Positions 18,023 through 26,466 of a stretch of DNA of 64,000 nucleotides are shown one piece after another. Under the pieces are notes generated by a model that did no database searches, was not told the origin of the DNA, and saw only the letters and a list, made by a program, of their open reading frames with translations. The translations under genes and the position numbers were made by a program. Within the stretch, counting starts at the first letter, position 1. The number at the start of each line of letters is the position of its first letter. The DNA comes from Shouchella oshimensis (lineage in GTDB: Bacteria > Bacillota > Bacilli > Bacillales > Bacillaceae_D): assembly GCF_002019765.1 (NCBI RefSeq), contig NZ_KV917380.1, positions 1,259,858-1,323,857 of the forward strand, in the 5' to 3' direction.

Positions 18023-19165
18023 ATGAATTATTCCTTTCGTAAAGACAATGATTGGCTTTTAATTGGTGCAACGATTATTTTATCACTATTTGGATTACTG
18101 ATGGTATATAGCGCGAGTTATGTTGAGGGGTATTTACGCTTCGAAAACCCCTACTACTATGTCATTAGGCAAGGAATGTGGCTAGGTTTATCATCGGTAG
18201 CATTCATTGTGCTGATGCATTTTCAGTACCGGCATTTTCAGAAGATCACACCGTTGATTATTTTTATGTCCATTGTGTTATTAATCCTTGTTAAGCTCAT
18301 AGGACTGGGAGAAGATGTTGGTTCTAGTCGTTGGATTCGAATTGGTCCAGTCGGATTACAGCCATCTGAGTTTGTAAAATTAGGTTTGATTATTTACTTA
18401 GCGCATGTGTATTCACGAAAACAAGCCTATATTGATGATTTTGTGAATGGTGTCATGCCACCGTTAATTATTGTCGGTGTCATGTTTGGTTTGATTATGT
18501 TACAGCCAGACCTCGGTACAGCTACATCAATTATGCTGACAGCCATATTGTTAGTTGTCATTTCAGGTGCGAAATGGCGCCATCTGATCGGTTTAGTCAT
18601 GGTAGGTGGGCTGGTTTTTGCAGCTTTAGCTATATTTGAACCATATCGTTTAAGGCGTTTAGTTTCATTTGCAGATCCTTTTGCAAATCCAGATGGAGAT
18701 GGATTTCAGCTTATTCACGGGTACTTAGCGATTTCAAATGGTGGTTTTACAGGTCTGGGGTTAGGTGAGAGCATGCAGAAGTTACGAAACCTTCCAGAAG
18801 GCCATACGGATTTTATTTTAACGATTATATCTGAGGAATTAGGCTTTCTTGGCATTGCCATTGTATTTCTGTGCTATGGCATCATTCTATTTCGTGGTGT
18901 CTCAATTGGAACCAAATGTAAAAATCCTTTTGGGAGTTTGTTAGCATTTGGGATTGTCTTTTCCCTAGCCATCCAAATTATTTTTAACGTTGGTGCTGTT
19001 TCAGGGATGTTGCCTATTACAGGTGTTACACTTCCGCTTGTTTCTTATGGTGGAACTTCCTTGCTCGTGACATTAATGAGTGTTGCCATTCTGGCTAATA
19101 TTCATCAAAACAACGAACGGCAAAAACGAAAGCAAATGGATGAAGGAGAATCACTAAGTGCTTAA
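18023..19165 (+). CDS. SEDS-family peptidoglycan glycosyltransferase, FtsW/SpoVE-like
   Basis: 380 residues, about 10 membrane segments. SEDS signatures: LQPSEFVKLGLI near residue 116, LQPDLGTATSI near 160 (the PDLG loop with the conserved Asp), GLGESMQKLRNLPEGHTDFI near 250 and the C-terminal GMLPITGVTLPLVSYGGTS. These proteins polymerise lipid II into glycan strands with a partner class B PBP. The NLPEGHTDFI loop resembles FtsW and SpoVE more than RodA. Start ATG follows AGGAGGACGA. It is 20 bp upstream of a second SEDS gene; no class B PBP is beside it. Confidence 0.9.
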   Translation: MNYSFRKDNDWLLIGATIILSLFGLLMVYSASYVEGYLRFENPYYYVIRQGMWLGLSSVAFIVLMHFQYRHFQKITPLIIFMSIVLLILVKLIGLGEDVGSSRWIRIGPVGLQPSEFVKLGLIIYLAHVYSRKQAYIDDFVNGVMPPLIIVGVMFGLIMLQPDLGTATSIMLTAILLVVISGAKWRHLIGLVMVGGLVFAALAIFEPYRLRRLVSFADPFANPDGDGFQLIHGYLAISNGGFTGLGLGESMQKLRNLPEGHTDFILTIISEELGFLGIAIVFLCYGIILFRGVSIGTKCKNPFGSLLAFGIVFSLAIQIIFNVGAVSGMLPITGVTLPLVSYGGTSLLVTLMSVAILANIHQNNERQKRKQMDEGESLSA

Positions 19166-19185
19166 TTGGAGTTTGGAGGCTTAAG

Positions 19186-20346
19186 ATGGAACGAAAACAA
19201 CATGGGTTGGATTATACGCTTTTGTTCCTTGTTTTTTTGTTAATGTGTATTAGCCTACTCGCTATTTATAGTGGTGCAGGTCAGTATTTTAATGAAGACC
19301 CAACGTATTTTGTCGTGAGACAAGTCATATGGTATGGAATTGGGGCCATTATTATCGCAGGTGTGATGTTGGTTGACTTTGATCATTTTAAATTTTTGAC
19401 AATCCCTTTTTACGGGTTTGGGATGATTATGCTATTAGCAGTCGAATTTTTTGGAACTGAGCGAAATGGAGCGCAACGCTGGATCTTTGGCATTCAGCCG
19501 TCTGAGTTTATGAAGATCTTTCTCATTCTTGCTTTGGCTCATTTACTTTATCGGTTAACGAGTGAACGTAACGATTTTAGTGTGAAGGCAGATTTAATTC
19601 TTCTCGGTAAAGTGCTAGCAGTTGGTTTGCCACCATTTTTACTCATTCTTAAGCAACCTGACTTAGGAACTGCTCTAGTTATAGCTGCGGTTATTGCAAC
19701 GATGGTTTTAATGTCAGGCATTCGTTGGAGGATTCTTTTTACTCTTGCTGGCCTAGGGGTGGGCTTTCTTGCAGTAATGGTGTATTTACATCAAGCACAT
19801 TTTGAATTTTTTAGTGAATATTTAATTGAACCCCATCAATTAGCGAGGATTTACGGTTGGCTTATGCCAGACGATGATACAAGCGGAATTGGCTATCAAT
19901 TAAACCAAGCGATTCTAGGAATTGGTTCTGGGCAGTTGTTTGGAAGTGGATTTATGGAAGGACTTCAAACCCAAAGTGATGTTATCCCTGAAATTCATAC
20001 TGATTTCATTTTTACGGTAATTGGAGAAGAGTTTGGCTTTTTAGGAGCTATGGTTTTACTTATCGTGTATTTCTTGCTTTTTTACCGTATGATCATGATT
20101 GCGCTAACTTGCAATAATTTGTTTGGAACGTATCTTGTTTCAGGTGTGATTGGCTTACTTGTCTTCCAAGTGTTTCAAAACATTGCGATGACCATTGGTT
20201 TAATGCCTATTACTGGATTAGCACTGCCGTTTATTAGTTATGGTGGTAGTGCCTTATTAACCAATATGTTAGCGGTAGGGATTGTACTGAACGTCCATTA
20301 CCGAACGAGAGAATATATGTTTAAAAGTAAAGAAGCGTATAGCTGA
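19186..20346 (+). CDS. SEDS-family peptidoglycan glycosyltransferase, RodA-like
   Basis: 386 residues, about 10 membrane segments. Conserved parts are IQPSEFMKIFLILA near residue 103, LKQPDLGTALVIAA near 158, SGFMEGLQTQSDVIPEIHTD near 265 and LMPITGLALPFISYGGSA near 345. The VIPEIHTDFIF loop resembles RodA (VPEKHTDFIF type), suggesting an elongation role. It shares an operon with the FtsW-like gene: ATG follows TTGGAGG with a 20-bp gap. The stop codon lies inside a terminator hairpin. The pair may be an old duplication or lineage-specific copies in addition to the usual ftsW and rodA loci. Confidence 0.88.
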   Translation: MERKQHGLDYTLLFLVFLLMCISLLAIYSGAGQYFNEDPTYFVVRQVIWYGIGAIIIAGVMLVDFDHFKFLTIPFYGFGMIMLLAVEFFGTERNGAQRWIFGIQPSEFMKIFLILALAHLLYRLTSERNDFSVKADLILLGKVLAVGLPPFLLILKQPDLGTALVIAAVIATMVLMSGIRWRILFTLAGLGVGFLAVMVYLHQAHFEFFSEYLIEPHQLARIYGWLMPDDDTSGIGYQLNQAILGIGSGQLFGSGFMEGLQTQSDVIPEIHTDFIFTVIGEEFGFLGAMVLLIVYFLLFYRMIMIALTCNNLFGTYLVSGVIGLLVFQVFQNIAMTIGLMPITGLALPFISYGGSALLTNMLAVGIVLNVHYRTREYMFKSKEAYS

Positions 20347-20375
20347 AGATAGGGGAACCTCCTTCAGCTATTTTT
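20339..20375 (+). terminator. Terminator of the SEDS operon
   Basis: ATAGCTGAAG pairs CTTCAGCTAT (perfect 10 bp) followed by T5; the stem begins within the last codons of the RodA-like gene. Confidence 0.85.
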
Positions 20376-20396
20376 CATGAAGAAAGGGGTGTACGC

Positions 20397-21122
20397 ATGC
20401 GAATTGATAAACTGTTGGCGAATGCAGGTTTTGGCTCAAGAGCAGAAGTGAAGAAGCTTTTAAAGCAAGGCATTGTAACTGTTAATGAAGTGAAAGTAAA
20501 AGATCCAAAAACACAGGTTAATGGTGAACGTGATCTCATACAAGTAAAAGGTGTTGAGGTTCACTACCGAGAGTTTATATATATCATGTTAAACAAACCA
20601 AAAGATGTGATATCCGCAACTGAAGATCGAATCCATCAAACGGTTATAGATTTAGTAGCACACGAGTATGGTCACTATGAGCTTTTCCCCATCGGGCGTC
20701 TAGATCTTGATACAGAAGGGCTGTTGTTGCTTACAAACGATGGACAGTATTCACATCAATTAATGGCTCCAAAAAAACATGTTGGTAAACTGTATCAGGC
20801 AGAAGTAAGAGGTTGTGTAACTGAAGAAGATGTAGAGGCTTTTCATAATGGGCTAGAGCTTAAAGACGGCTATAAGACAAAACCAGCACATTTAGAGATT
20901 TTAAAAGCAGGTGACCATTCCCTCGTTCAAGTAGAGGTGTCAGAAGGGAAGTATCATCAAGTAAAGCGTATGTTCGAAGCAGTAGGGAAACAAGTAATGA
21001 AACTTGAACGATTGCGTATTGGAGAACTGTGGTTGGACGAAGGACTTTCTCGTGGTAAATACCGAGAGATGTCCATAGAAGAACGTGAATTAGCGCTGAG
21101 AAACCAAAAAAAAGACCATTAA
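20397..21122 (+). CDS. ytzG: RsuA-family rRNA pseudouridine synthase (YtzG)
   Basis: 241 residues. An S4 RNA-binding domain leads (RIDKLLANAGFGSRAEVKK, residues 2-20), followed by the pseudouridine synthase core with the catalytic-Asp motif GRLDLDTEGLLLLTNDG near residue 101 and YHQVKRMFEAVG near 187. Family members isomerise a uridine in small-subunit rRNA; YtzG is the B. subtilis name for the gene in this neighbourhood. ATG follows AAAGGGGTG. The stop codon is in the loop of a terminator shared with ytzE. Confidence 0.9.
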   Translation: MRIDKLLANAGFGSRAEVKKLLKQGIVTVNEVKVKDPKTQVNGERDLIQVKGVEVHYREFIYIMLNKPKDVISATEDRIHQTVIDLVAHEYGHYELFPIGRLDLDTEGLLLLTNDGQYSHQLMAPKKHVGKLYQAEVRGCVTEEDVEAFHNGLELKDGYKTKPAHLEILKAGDHSLVQVEVSEGKYHQVKRMFEAVGKQVMKLERLRIGELWLDEGLSRGKYREMSIEERELALRNQKKDH

Positions 21123-21136
21123 GGATGGTCTTTTTT
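21108..21136. terminator. Bidirectional terminator ytzG/ytzE
   Basis: AAAAGACCAT pairs ATGGTCTTTT around the ytzG stop codon with flanking A- and T-runs. Confidence 0.85.
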
Positions 21137-21137
21137 A

Positions 21138-21356
21138 TTATGAAACCTTTGTTTTTTTGCTCGTTGCTTTCCACTTACCTCGTGCTGAGCTAACGACAAG
21201 ATTATTATATTCAAGTACATTTAAGTCTCGCTGCACGGTTCGTTGAGTGATGCCGAACTCTTCAACTAATTCATTCGTCGTGACAGTTCCCTTCTGTTTG
21301 ATGTACAGGTAGATGGACTTAATTCGAGTCAGCATACGATCAGTTGAAGTTTGCAA
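21138..21356 (-). CDS. ytzE: Small DeoR-type helix-turn-helix protein (YtzE)
   Basis: 72 residues, essentially only a winged helix-turn-helix of the DeoR/HTH_11 type: RIKSIYLYIKQKGTVTTNEL then EEFGITQRTVQRDLNVLEY (recognition helix about residues 36-48). There is no ligand-binding domain, so it is a mini-regulator or accessory DNA-binding protein with unknown target. The start is TTG behind AAGAAGGAG. The B. subtilis YtzE is described as a small DeoR-family regulator. It is convergent with ytzG. Confidence 0.88.
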   Translation of the reverse strand: MQTSTDRMLTRIKSIYLYIKQKGTVTTNELVEEFGITQRTVQRDLNVLEYNNLVVSSARGKWKATSKKTKVS

Positions 21357-21690
21357 AAAACCACTCCTTCTTTATACATGAATTCAAATCCCTATACCCA
21401 ATCCTATGCAAGTTGAAAACCATTTAGTAAAAAGTGTCGTCAAAAATTGCTAGGTAAGGTGAGGTGATGGTCTTGATTTTCGTGCATCGACTATATAAAA
21501 ACGTACTCTTTATATAGACACTTATAGTTTACACCAAAACAATAAAAAGCGCAAAGAAGAAATCATGTAAATTGTTGGATAGAATCTTGGAAAGTAAGCA
21601 AAAAGTAATGTTAAAGCCGAACGATTATACTTTTACGGGTTCAATTGTAAAGATTATGTAAGGGAATGAAGAAAATGCATTCCCTGTGTA
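21357..21690. other. Intergenic stretch between ytzE and cysK
   Basis: No gene seen. It holds a perfect 9-bp inverted repeat CTATATAAA/TTTATATAG with a 9-base spacer (21491-21517), possibly an operator or weak hairpin, and a hairpin AGGGAATG/CATTCCCT (21662-21684) that may end the cysK transcript although it lacks a T-run. Confidence 0.4.
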
Positions 21691-22626
21691 TTAGTCTTCA
21701 AACTGAAATAAGTCTGTTGATAAATAGCGTTCTCCTGTGTCACAGGCAATGGCAACAACGTGCTGGTCTGTGCTCATTGTCTTCGCTAATTCTAATGCCG
21801 CAAAACAGGCTGCTCCAGACGAAGGACCAACAAGGATCCCTTCTAATCGTGCAAGATCTCTTGTCGTCTTATAGGCATTTTCATCGTCTATTCGTCTGAT
21901 CTTGTCATAAACCGTTTGGTTTAAGATTGGAGGGATAAAGCCTGGGCTCGTACCAACAAGTTTGTGAGGACCTGGTTTACCACCAGATAAGACAGGTGAA
22001 CCCGCTGGCTCAACAACATGAATAATGGCTTCCGGATACAATTCCTTTAAGGATTCCCCGGTTCCAGTAATGGTTCCTCCCGTCCCTGATGCAGCAACAA
22101 AGCCATCTAGATGAGCACCAATAGAATCTAAGCTTTTTTTAATTTCAAATGCTGTTGTTTTTCGATGTGCGTCAGGATTTGCTTCATTTTCAAATTGCAT
22201 GGGCATATAGGCTCCAGGAATTTCATTGACTAATTGTTTTGCTTTATCTATGGCGCCTGGCATTTTTTTGTCGCCTTCTGTTAAGACAACTTCTGCTCCG
22301 TATGCTTTTAATAAATTGATACGCTCTTGACTCATTGTATCAGGCATCACCAATATAGCTCTGTAGCCACGAGCGGCAGCATTCATTGCAAGACCAATTC
22401 CAGTATTACCAGATGTTGGTTCAATGATGGTGGAACCTTTTTTTAAGAATCCATCTTTCTCAGCTTGTGCAATCATGGAATAAGCAGCACGATCTTTTAC
22501 ACTGCCACTTGGGTTAAACATCTCTAATTTTAAATAGACGGCTGCACCATTTGGATCTCCTAGTTTGTTTAAACGAATTAATGGTGTTTCGCCAATTAAT
22601 TCAGCAACGTTATTTACAACTTTCAT
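21691..22626 (-). CDS. cysK: Cysteine synthase A (O-acetylserine thiol-lyase)
   Basis: 311 residues, fold-type II PLP enzyme making cysteine from O-acetylserine and sulfide. PLP lysine lies in NPSGSVKDRAAYSM near residue 43; the substrate loop is EPTSGNTGIGLAM near 69, the phosphate-binding loop SGTGGTITGTG near 180 and the PLP ring contact GPSSGAA near 267. ATG is preceded by GAGGTG at 5 nt. It is monocistronic here. Whether it is the main CysK or a paralogue (such as YtkP) cannot be told, but all active-site motifs are present. Confidence 0.93.
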   Translation of the reverse strand: MKVVNNVAELIGETPLIRLNKLGDPNGAAVYLKLEMFNPSGSVKDRAAYSMIAQAEKDGFLKKGSTIIEPTSGNTGIGLAMNAAARGYRAILVMPDTMSQERINLLKAYGAEVVLTEGDKKMPGAIDKAKQLVNEIPGAYMPMQFENEANPDAHRKTTAFEIKKSLDSIGAHLDGFVAASGTGGTITGTGESLKELYPEAIIHVVEPAGSPVLSGGKPGPHKLVGTSPGFIPPILNQTVYDKIRRIDDENAYKTTRDLARLEGILVGPSSGAACFAALELAKTMSTDQHVVAIACDTGERYLSTDLFQFED

Positions 22627-22791
22627 GTTTTCACCTCATTGTAATGTCTTTCTCTACGCTTCACATTATAAAGGGAATGATTGCGACATGCGAACAAAAA
22701 TGATTATTTACTCTGCTTATAGTTTCCCTTTGTATAGGACAATTATCATTAAATCATAATAGATATTTGGAAAATTTAATGGTAAACAGCA

Positions 22792-22820
22792 TTGAAACAA
22801 CCCGTCGAAGGGGCTATAAT
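22792..22820 (+). promoter_or_regulatory. Sigma-A promoter of the HicB-like gene
   Basis: TTGAAA (22792-22797), 17-bp spacer, TATAAT (22815-22820). It implies a leader of about 95 nt before the ATG at 22923. Confidence 0.75.
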
Positions 22821-22922
22821 AAAAAGGTCGTGTTAAAAATTATGTCCGTAATACGTTAAAAACATTATTGTATATAGACCGTTAAATTGCTTAAGGCTGT
22901 TCAGGAATAAAGGAGGTATTTG

Positions 22923-23225
22923 ATGCGTCAGAGCAGCTTCATGTCTACCTATGATTTACGTGTAAGAAAAGTATATAATTGGCTTGGTTCAACTGAGCTT
23001 ATGATAGAGCTATATGGATTGGAAGAATGTGTTGGATTTGGTGATACATTTTTAGAAGCGAAAAAAAACCTTTCTGAGAGTATACAACGATGGGAGCAAA
23101 CATTTGGATTGGATCGTTTGCCAGCCCCTAATAATCGACCACAACTGATTTTCATCGATGCTCCGATGGAAAAAGCGGAATTTACTTTTATCAATCATGA
23201 ATTACTTGCTTTAGAACAAGGTTAA
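22923..23225 (+). CDS. Small orphan protein with HicB-like pattern
   Basis: 100 residues; start ATG 22923 with AGGAGG 6 nt before. I do not recognise a named gene. The segment GLEECVGFGDTFLEAKKNLS (about residues 34-53) resembles the HicB/RNase-H-like antitoxin pattern 'G..GDT..EA..N..E..'. No HicA-type toxin (short double-stranded-RNA-binding-like ORF) is next to it and no DNA-binding tail is evident, so a toxin-antitoxin role is not supported. It has its own good promoter and terminator. Confidence 0.7.
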   Translation: MRQSSFMSTYDLRVRKVYNWLGSTELMIELYGLEECVGFGDTFLEAKKNLSESIQRWEQTFGLDRLPAPNNRPQLIFIDAPMEKAEFTFINHELLALEQG

Positions 23226-23236
23226 CGCGTTAAACA

Positions 23237-23263
23237 GCGCTCTCTATTAACGAGAGCGTTTTT
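23237..23263 (+). terminator. Terminator of the HicB-like gene
   Basis: CGCTCTC pairs GAGAGCG followed by T5. Confidence 0.85.
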
Positions 23264-23316
23264 CATTTGGTTAAAGGGGGGAATAGTAAGGACAATGAAC
23301 AAAAAGGAGATGAAGT

Positions 23317-24039
23317 ATGGATAAGCGATTAATGGTTATTTCAGGTGGTGTAAATGGCATTGGGAAGGAAATAGCAAAAGCATTTGCCCACAATCGTTAC
23401 ATCGTCATCACGATGGACAAAGAAAAACAAGATTGGGAACATGACCAAGTCCATGCAATACAAGTAGATGTAACGGATCATGAGCAACTTCAATCAGCTA
23501 TAGACGGTATTCATCAACAGTATGGTTCGCCATCTGTTCTCATTAACAATGCAGGTGTGTCTACCTTTAAACCTTTTTTTGACCTTACTCTCGATGACTG
23601 GAACCACGTGCTAAAGACTAACCTAACAAGCGCATTTTTGCTTTCCCAAGGTTTTGCTAAAACGATGAAACAAAGAAAAGAGTCCTGCTCCATCATAAAC
23701 ATATCGTCGACTAGGGCTTTTATGTCTGAGGCTAATTCAGAAGCCTATGCAGCATCTAAAGGTGGAATAACTGCCTTAACCCATGCCATGGCAATGTCCC
23801 TTCAAGATACTCAGATAACGGTCAATGCCATTGCGCCAGGTTGGATTCACACAGGAGATATCAAGCAATTAAGAGATATTGACCATACTCAACACCCTTC
23901 AAACCGCGTAGGTACACCGAGAGATATTGCGGAAGCCTGTTTATTTCTAGCCCACCCAAATAATAATTTTATAAATGGAGAAACACTTACCATTGATGGT
24001 GGTATGACTAGAAAAATGATCTATGCACATGATGAATAG
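23317..24039 (+). CDS. Short-chain dehydrogenase/reductase (SDR)
   Basis: 240-residue classical SDR. Cofactor motif GGVNGIGKEIAKAF at residues 9-22, NNAG near 83, catalytic Ser in NISSTRAF near 129 and YAASKGG (Tyr-x-x-x-Lys) near 145, then NAIAPGWI near 176 and the common C-terminal GETLTIDGGM. The acidic Asp near residue 38 (MDKEK) suggests NAD over NADP. Substrate unknown; an alcohol or sugar dehydrogenase is possible. ATG follows AAAAGGAGATG. It is convergent with purU, with a shared terminator. Confidence 0.88.
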   Translation: MDKRLMVISGGVNGIGKEIAKAFAHNRYIVITMDKEKQDWEHDQVHAIQVDVTDHEQLQSAIDGIHQQYGSPSVLINNAGVSTFKPFFDLTLDDWNHVLKTNLTSAFLLSQGFAKTMKQRKESCSIINISSTRAFMSEANSEAYAASKGGITALTHAMAMSLQDTQITVNAIAPGWIHTGDIKQLRDIDHTQHPSNRVGTPRDIAEACLFLAHPNNNFINGETLTIDGGMTRKMIYAHDE

Positions 24040-24044
24040 CAGAA

Positions 24045-24080
24045 AAAGAGCTTATCGCCAGGAAGGCGGTAAGCTCTTTA
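24045..24080. terminator. Bidirectional terminator SDR/purU
   Basis: AAAGAGCTTATCGCC pairs GGCGGTAAGCTCTTT with flanking A- and T-runs. Confidence 0.88.
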
Positions 24081-24084
24081 TTCA

Positions 24085-24948
24085 TTAGAAAACAATCGTC
24101 TTGTTTTGATGAACGATGCAGCGGTCATCTAAATGCCACTGAACGGCTCTTGCAAGTGCAATGCGTTCAATGTTTCGACCGACGATTTTTAAATCTTTAG
24201 CTGAGTGGCGATGATCAACGCGCATAACATCTTGCTCAATAATCGGCCCTTCGTCTAAATCGTCTGTTACATAATGAGCGGTAGCACCAATAAGCTTAAC
24301 ACCACGTTCAAATGCTTTTACGTAAGGGTTAGCCCCAATAAAGGCTGGTAAGAAAGAGTGGTGGATATTAATAATTCTCTCTGGAAATTGAGAAACAAAA
24401 GATGACGATAAAATTTGCATGTAACGAGCGAGAACCACAAGTTCAATCTGATGATCCTTTAACAGTTGAATAGCTTGTTCTTCTGCTTCTTTTCTGTTTT
24501 CTTTTGTGGCAGGGATATGGTAAAACGGGATGCCATACGATTCCACTTCTTCTTGAGCGTCTTTGTGGTTGCTAATAACAAGTGGTATATCTGCATACAA
24601 CTCACCTGCTTTCCATTTCCATAAAATTTCTGATAAGCAATGATTTTCTTTAGAAACGAAAATAGCCATTTGTTTTTTTCGATTCGCTTTTTCTATTTTA
24701 TATGTGAAAGCATATTCTTGAGCAATTTGTTTTAACGCCTCTTGTATGGATTGAAAGTTTGCTTTTGATTCTTCCCATTCAAATTCAACTCTCATAAAAA
24801 ATCGCCCGTGTTCTGGATCTGTTGAATACTGATCCGATTGAACGATATTTGCATGGTGATGGAATAATAAAGTCGAAATAGCTGATACAATACCTGGCTT
24901 ATCTTGACATGTAACAAGTAAAATAGCTCGATTTTCCTGATGATGCAC
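24085..24948 (-). CDS. purU: Formyltetrahydrofolate deformylase
   Basis: 287 residues. Hydrolyses 10-formyltetrahydrofolate to formate and tetrahydrofolate, balancing one-carbon pools and supplying formate for purine synthesis. An N-terminal ACT domain (LLVTCQDKPGIVSAISTLLF, residues 10-29) is followed by a formyltransferase-fold catalytic domain with NIHHSFLPAFIGANPY near residue 195 (His and Asn of the active site) and the Asp in DDLDEGPIIEQDV near 227. The start is GTG with GGAGG 8 nt upstream. It is divergent from ytmP across a 365-bp gap. Confidence 0.95.
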   Translation of the reverse strand: MHHQENRAILLVTCQDKPGIVSAISTLLFHHHANIVQSDQYSTDPEHGRFFMRVEFEWEESKANFQSIQEALKQIAQEYAFTYKIEKANRKKQMAIFVSKENHCLSEILWKWKAGELYADIPLVISNHKDAQEEVESYGIPFYHIPATKENRKEAEEQAIQLLKDHQIELVVLARYMQILSSSFVSQFPERIINIHHSFLPAFIGANPYVKAFERGVKLIGATAHYVTDDLDEGPIIEQDVMRVDHRHSAKDLKIVGRNIERIALARAVQWHLDDRCIVHQNKTIVF

Positions 24949-25313
24949 GATTTGTTCCTCCGTTCTAAAGGCCTTCTTAACAAGTATGTCGTTTTATAAC
25001 TCCCCTATTGAAGCAAACTTATTCAACTGCTGTCAATCTAAAAGGGTATTTTTATCTGCGAAGTCGACTGTTTTTTTGAAATCTCACATTGACGATCGTT
25101 ATACCTTTTTGGTACCATAAGACCTATCTATTAAATGCAAGTATGCATGATGCCGCTTCAATTGTAACCATTTTTATAGCTTACATGATTAATGGCAGAG
25201 ACTTTGCTGTGCTCTGCTTTTTTAATGGTTTTTTTTCCAGTCTTATTTAAGGTATACTAAACGAAGGCAGTAAGGAAGCGGAAGAAAAGAAAAGGAAATT
25301 GAGGGTGAACCTG
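24949..25313. other. Intergenic region purU-ytmP with an isolated terminator
   Basis: No protein gene seen. On the plus strand a promoter-like TTGACG (25089-25094), 18-bp spacer, TACCAT (25113-25118) is followed 80 bp later by a hairpin GCAGAG/CTCTGC with T6 (25195-25223). Together they could make an RNA of roughly 100 nt. A TATACT (about 25252-25257) may be the -10 box of ytmP. Confidence 0.35.
25195..25223 (+). terminator. Orphan terminator upstream of ytmP
   Basis: GCAGAG pairs CTCTGC around an 11-nt loop followed by T6, with no plus-strand gene before it. Confidence 0.65.
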
Positions 25314-26108
25314 GTGGAATTGTTTTTAGGAGAAGGCTGGGATATCTTACCCGCTGGAGGCGCAACTGGTGAAGCATATGTTGCTAGACAAGGCGACTAT
25401 CAATTATTCATAAAGCGAAATTCATCTCCTTTTCTTGCGGTTCTTTCTGCTGAAGGAATTGTCCCGAAATTATTGTGGACAAAGAGGTTGGAGAGCGGTG
25501 ATGTGATTACCGCACAGCGTTGGATTCAAGGAAGAGAACTAAAAGCAAAGGAAATGAGGCATGCTCGTACGGCTAAATTGTTAGCCAATATTCATGAGTC
25601 TGCAGACTTGCTTGATATGTTTACGCGTATGGGGAATAAACCATTGATCCCGTCAGTTATGATTGAGAATATGCACCTACAAGTATCGCTTTATTGTCTT
25701 CAAAATGAAGTCGTTGATAGAGGGTTAAGCGAATTAGAAAGGCTTCTTGGGCAACTTGATGATACAAAATATGCTGTTTGTCATGGCGATATAAACCATA
25801 ATAATTGGATGCGTGATGAACATGACAACTTATATTTAATTGATTGGGACGGTGCTACAGTTGCCGATCCGGCCCTTGATTTAGGGTTATTGCTTTATAC
25901 GTATATCCCAGAGGAAGAGTGGGAGATTTGGCTCCATTCCTATGGAGAAGAGCTAACAGATTCGTTACGGTTACGAATGTATTGGTATATGATCGCACAT
26001 TCGATATCAGAATTACTATGGCATCATAGTCGACATAATGAAGAACAAGTACGTAGCTATGAAAAGAATTTGTCTTATTTAATCGATAGCTCATCTGTTA
26101 AAAGATGA
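25314..26108 (+). CDS. ytmP: Aminoglycoside-phosphotransferase/choline-kinase-fold protein (YtmP)
   Basis: 264 residues from the preferred GTG at 25314, which has GAGGGTG 8 nt before; GTG 25305 and TTG 25299 are in-frame alternatives. The kinase fold is shown by a glycine-rich N-terminal segment PAGGATGEAYVA, the catalytic loop VCHGDINHNNWM near residue 158 and the metal-binding IDWDGA near 179. It probably phosphorylates a small molecule; no substrate is known for YtmP. As in B. subtilis it sits with ytzH and trmB. Confidence 0.88.
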   Translation: MELFLGEGWDILPAGGATGEAYVARQGDYQLFIKRNSSPFLAVLSAEGIVPKLLWTKRLESGDVITAQRWIQGRELKAKEMRHARTAKLLANIHESADLLDMFTRMGNKPLIPSVMIENMHLQVSLYCLQNEVVDRGLSELERLLGQLDDTKYAVCHGDINHNNWMRDEHDNLYLIDWDGATVADPALDLGLLLYTYIPEEEWEIWLHSYGEELTDSLRLRMYWYMIAHSISELLWHHSRHNEEQVRSYEKNLSYLIDSSSVKR

Positions 26109-26113
26109 GCTAT
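26087..26113 (+). terminator. Hairpin at the ytmP stop
   Basis: ATAGCTCATCT pairs AGATGAGCTAT with a 5-nt loop; the T-tail is weak (TTGTTTG). Confidence 0.6.
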
Positions 26114-26125
26114 TTGTTTGAGAGA

Positions 26126-26157
26126 AATTGGCTTATTTCCTAGGAAATAAGCCAATT
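26126..26157. terminator. Perfect 32-bp palindrome between ytmP and ytzH
   Basis: AATTGGCTTATTTCC/GGAAATAAGCCAATT meet at a CCTAGG centre with no loop bases unpaired in DNA. It overlaps the ytzH stop. A likely convergent terminator, though the tails are not T-rich. Confidence 0.7.
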
Positions 26158-26392
26158 ATAATTGTTCTATCCACATATTCACTGCTTGTGCATCTAGCGT
26201 ATCTGTATGGTTTGCACTTGAAATTTGCGAAATAGTATCAGAAATACGCGAATCCAGTGTTGTTTCATCTGCAAGATTAGACAAGAGTTGCGTAAGCTGC
26301 TCACGTTCATTTCGAGTCAGAAAATGTTCAGATTGGTGGCTTCGTAATAGATCTTTTATTAATGAAAGTTTATCGTTCGTTGATAAAGGCAT
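26156..26392 (-). CDS. ytzH: YtzH-like small protein
   Basis: 78 residues from ATG 26392, which has AAAGGAGGGATC just upstream; the frame continues further but without a better site. The sequence is mostly helical (NDKLSLIKDLLRSHQSEHF, then REQLTQLLSNLADE) and ends in Q-A-V-N-M-W-I-E-Q-L. B. subtilis YtzH lies in the same place between trmB and ytmP; its function is unknown. It may be a small soluble cytosolic protein. Confidence 0.82.
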   Translation of the reverse strand: MPLSTNDKLSLIKDLLRSHQSEHFLTRNEREQLTQLLSNLADETTLDSRISDTISQISSANHTDTLDAQAVNMWIEQL

Positions 26393-26466
26393 ACGATCCC
26401 TCCTTTTTATAGCGTGAGTAAAAAAATGAAAATTATACATGTATTAACGAAAAGGAGTTAGTTGCA

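Noticed and set aside
22923-24039. Toxin-antitoxin operon formed by the HicB-like gene and its neighbour
   Set aside because: The next gene is a normal SDR enzyme behind a terminator; no HicA or other toxin-like ORF is adjacent.
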